A stretch of DNA of 64,000 nucleotides from Prorocentrum cordatum (Eukaryota > Sar > Dinophyceae > Prorocentrales > Prorocentraceae), in NCBI GenBank assembly GCA_963575745.1, contig CAUYUJ010012113.1:268559-332558 (forward strand), written 5' to 3'. The position numbers and the translations under genes are program-made. The notes under the pieces are model-generated. The model had not been told where the DNA came from and did not search any database. It was given only the letters and a program-made list of their open reading frames with translations. Positions within the stretch are counted from its first letter, which is position 1, and each line of letters opens with the position of its first letter. Positions 63,308 to 64,000 of this stretch are shown piece after piece.

Positions 63308-64000
63308 TCAATTTCCCTTCGCTGGGCAATCTTTCACAATATGATCGGTACTATCACACTCATGGCACTTTAGGATCTGGCCGTCTCTACCTCGCGGGCT
63401 TCCCCGCCTACCCTTGCCTTTGCCTGAGGTATCTCTACGGCCTTTACCACGGCCCCTTCCCCCGAAAAATATCTCATCCTACTGGTCATCTGAGAGCCTC
63501 TGGAGGAAGGCCGCGACGCCTCGTCCATTCAACCTACGACGACCCTGTTTGCCTTTACCTTTTCCTTTGAAGCTCCTCCGTATCCTCCTCCTAACACGAC
63601 GCACTGGTTTTCGTGTGAACCTCCTCCACCTCCGCTTTGCCTGTTGTAAAAACCAGAACAGGTGTTCGGCTCGCTGATTGTCACTTTCCATGTTCATGAT
63701 GTCTGACCAATCTAAAGGTTCAACACCGTCTGATGATATAGTATCGGTGTCGGTGCCGGAGTCGAAATCGTCGTCTCCCAAGTAGGTGGATACACCGTCG
63801 GTCAAGGGGTTTGCTTCACCCCATAAAGAGCGGTGTGGTTGAGGTTCTCTAGGAGGAGGGCTGGTTGCCCAGCTTGGTTGTGATCGACCCCCTGCTAGTA
63901 GTGCAGTAGACTCTCCAGGATCGTCGGCCCATATGCTTGAGGGCCCGTTTCCAGGCTGAGCTTCAGTGGTTAAGGTAGCGTAGAAATTTCCACTGCCAGA
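63308..64000 (-). pseudogene. Copia unit A gag with CCHC zinc knuckle (cut by window edge)
   Basis: The frame enters open at 64000 and encodes AEHLFWFLQQAKRRWRRFTR and a Lys/Gly-rich stretch (SFKGKGKGKQGRR), typical of gag proteins of dinoflagellate copia elements. It hits TAG at 63479-63481. In the same frame beyond the stop is CHECDSTDHIVKDC (63367-63326), an exact CX2CX4HX4C knuckle, then TGA at 63308-63310. The two in-frame stops mark the copy as dead. Confidence 0.75.

Larger units (their letters stand above)
39558..63956 (-). repeat. Family of 49 dispersed 14-nt hairpins, GCNNG-GNRA-CNNGC
   Basis: Leftmost bases of perfect copies: 39558, 39733, 40312, 41099, 41997, 42404, 43727, 45317, 45575, 46630, 46721, 47254, 47797, 47878, 48388, 49000, 49303, 49565, 50470, 51794, 55456, 55714, 56774, 56863, 57398, 57431, 57942, 58023, 58533, 59145, 59448, 59678, 60902, 61358, 61483, 62373, 62448, 63860. 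With G-U pairs: 39707, 42363, 46187, 56331, 62175, 63943. With a mismatch or odd loop: 47287, 60821, 62922, 63069, 63394. On the minus strand the stem is GCNNG/CNNGC and the loop GAAA, GCAA, GGAA, GAGA or GTAA. Eight stem types occur. Confidence 0.92.
50438..64000 (-). mobile_element. Copia unit A: upstream copy, entering from the window edge
   Basis: Minus-strand order: gag with CCHC knuckle (64000-63310), Pro-rich gag-like region, Tpt1-like domain, RING-H2, protease, conserved unknown region, methyltransferase-like domain (interrupted at 54760-52697 by an insertion), zinc region and integrase. RT and RNase H are lost at the junction with unit B. The 5' end lies beyond the window. It carries 27 of the short GNRA hairpins. 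Frameshifts relative to unit B include an extra A at 57511, G7 for G6 at about 56041-56047, a missing C at about 55146 and a 32-base deletion at about 59548. Confidence 0.85.

Overview
The window reads as nuclear DNA of a dinoflagellate. The strongest evidence is several integrated copies of the dinoflagellate spliced leader (core GCCATTTTGGCTCAAG), usually at the 5' edge of intron-free inserts and sometimes followed by truncated, decayed second copies. The rest fits: GC-rich sequence full of microsatellites and minisatellites, decayed non-LTR and Ty1/copia elements, and no conventional host gene that I can name. No tRNA, rRNA or CRISPR was seen. Nearly all long reading frames belong to mobile elements; many others are artefacts of CAT, CTC, G-run or satellite DNA.

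Layout. 1-4313: degenerate TGCCAGATAACA-type repeats, CAT and CTC tracts, no gene. 4314-10698 (minus): a nearly complete non-LTR retrotransposon (LINE A: zinc finger and coiled coil, endonuclease, RT, RNase H, C-terminal zinc knuckle) with a full spliced leader at its 5' end and one frame break at a G6 run. 10700-17842: 11-bp purine/pyrimidine arrays, G-run DNA and a decayed LINE endonuclease. 17843-20754 (plus): a decayed LINE with a spliced-leader relic. 20566-21277 (minus): a possible retrocopy behind a doubled leader. 23225-26859 and 28556-32171: a direct duplication of about 3.6 kb holding a 130-bp satellite whose units carry a hairpin; between the copies lies the 3' end of another LINE. 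26270-37519 (minus): three copies of a second LINE family (LINE B) sharing the same internal deletion. 37712-38894 (minus): an SL-tagged intronless gene whose 3' end resembles that of LINE B, with 20-bp minisatellites at the edges.

39558-64000 (minus): two head-to-tail copies of an unusual Ty1/copia-like element. The assembled order is gag with CCHC knuckle, a Tpt1/KptA RNA 2'-phosphotransferase-like domain, RING-H2 finger, aspartic protease, a domain of unknown role, methyltransferase-like domain, zinc-binding region, integrase, RT, RNase H. The copies are fused at about 50437, where integrase of one runs in frame into the Tpt1-like domain of the next. The upstream copy is broken by a 2.06-kb insertion. 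Both carry substitutions, stops or frameshifts, so they look inactive.

The most striking signal is a family of 49 short hairpins scattered through the copia copies and found nowhere else in the window. On the coding strand they fit GCNNG-GNRA-CNNGC. The two middle pairs vary with compensation, the loops are GNRA, the motif occurs in all three reading frames, and every wobble pair is G-U on the sense strand only. That is the signature of a structured RNA element (or tiny mobile hairpin) active in the element's transcript.
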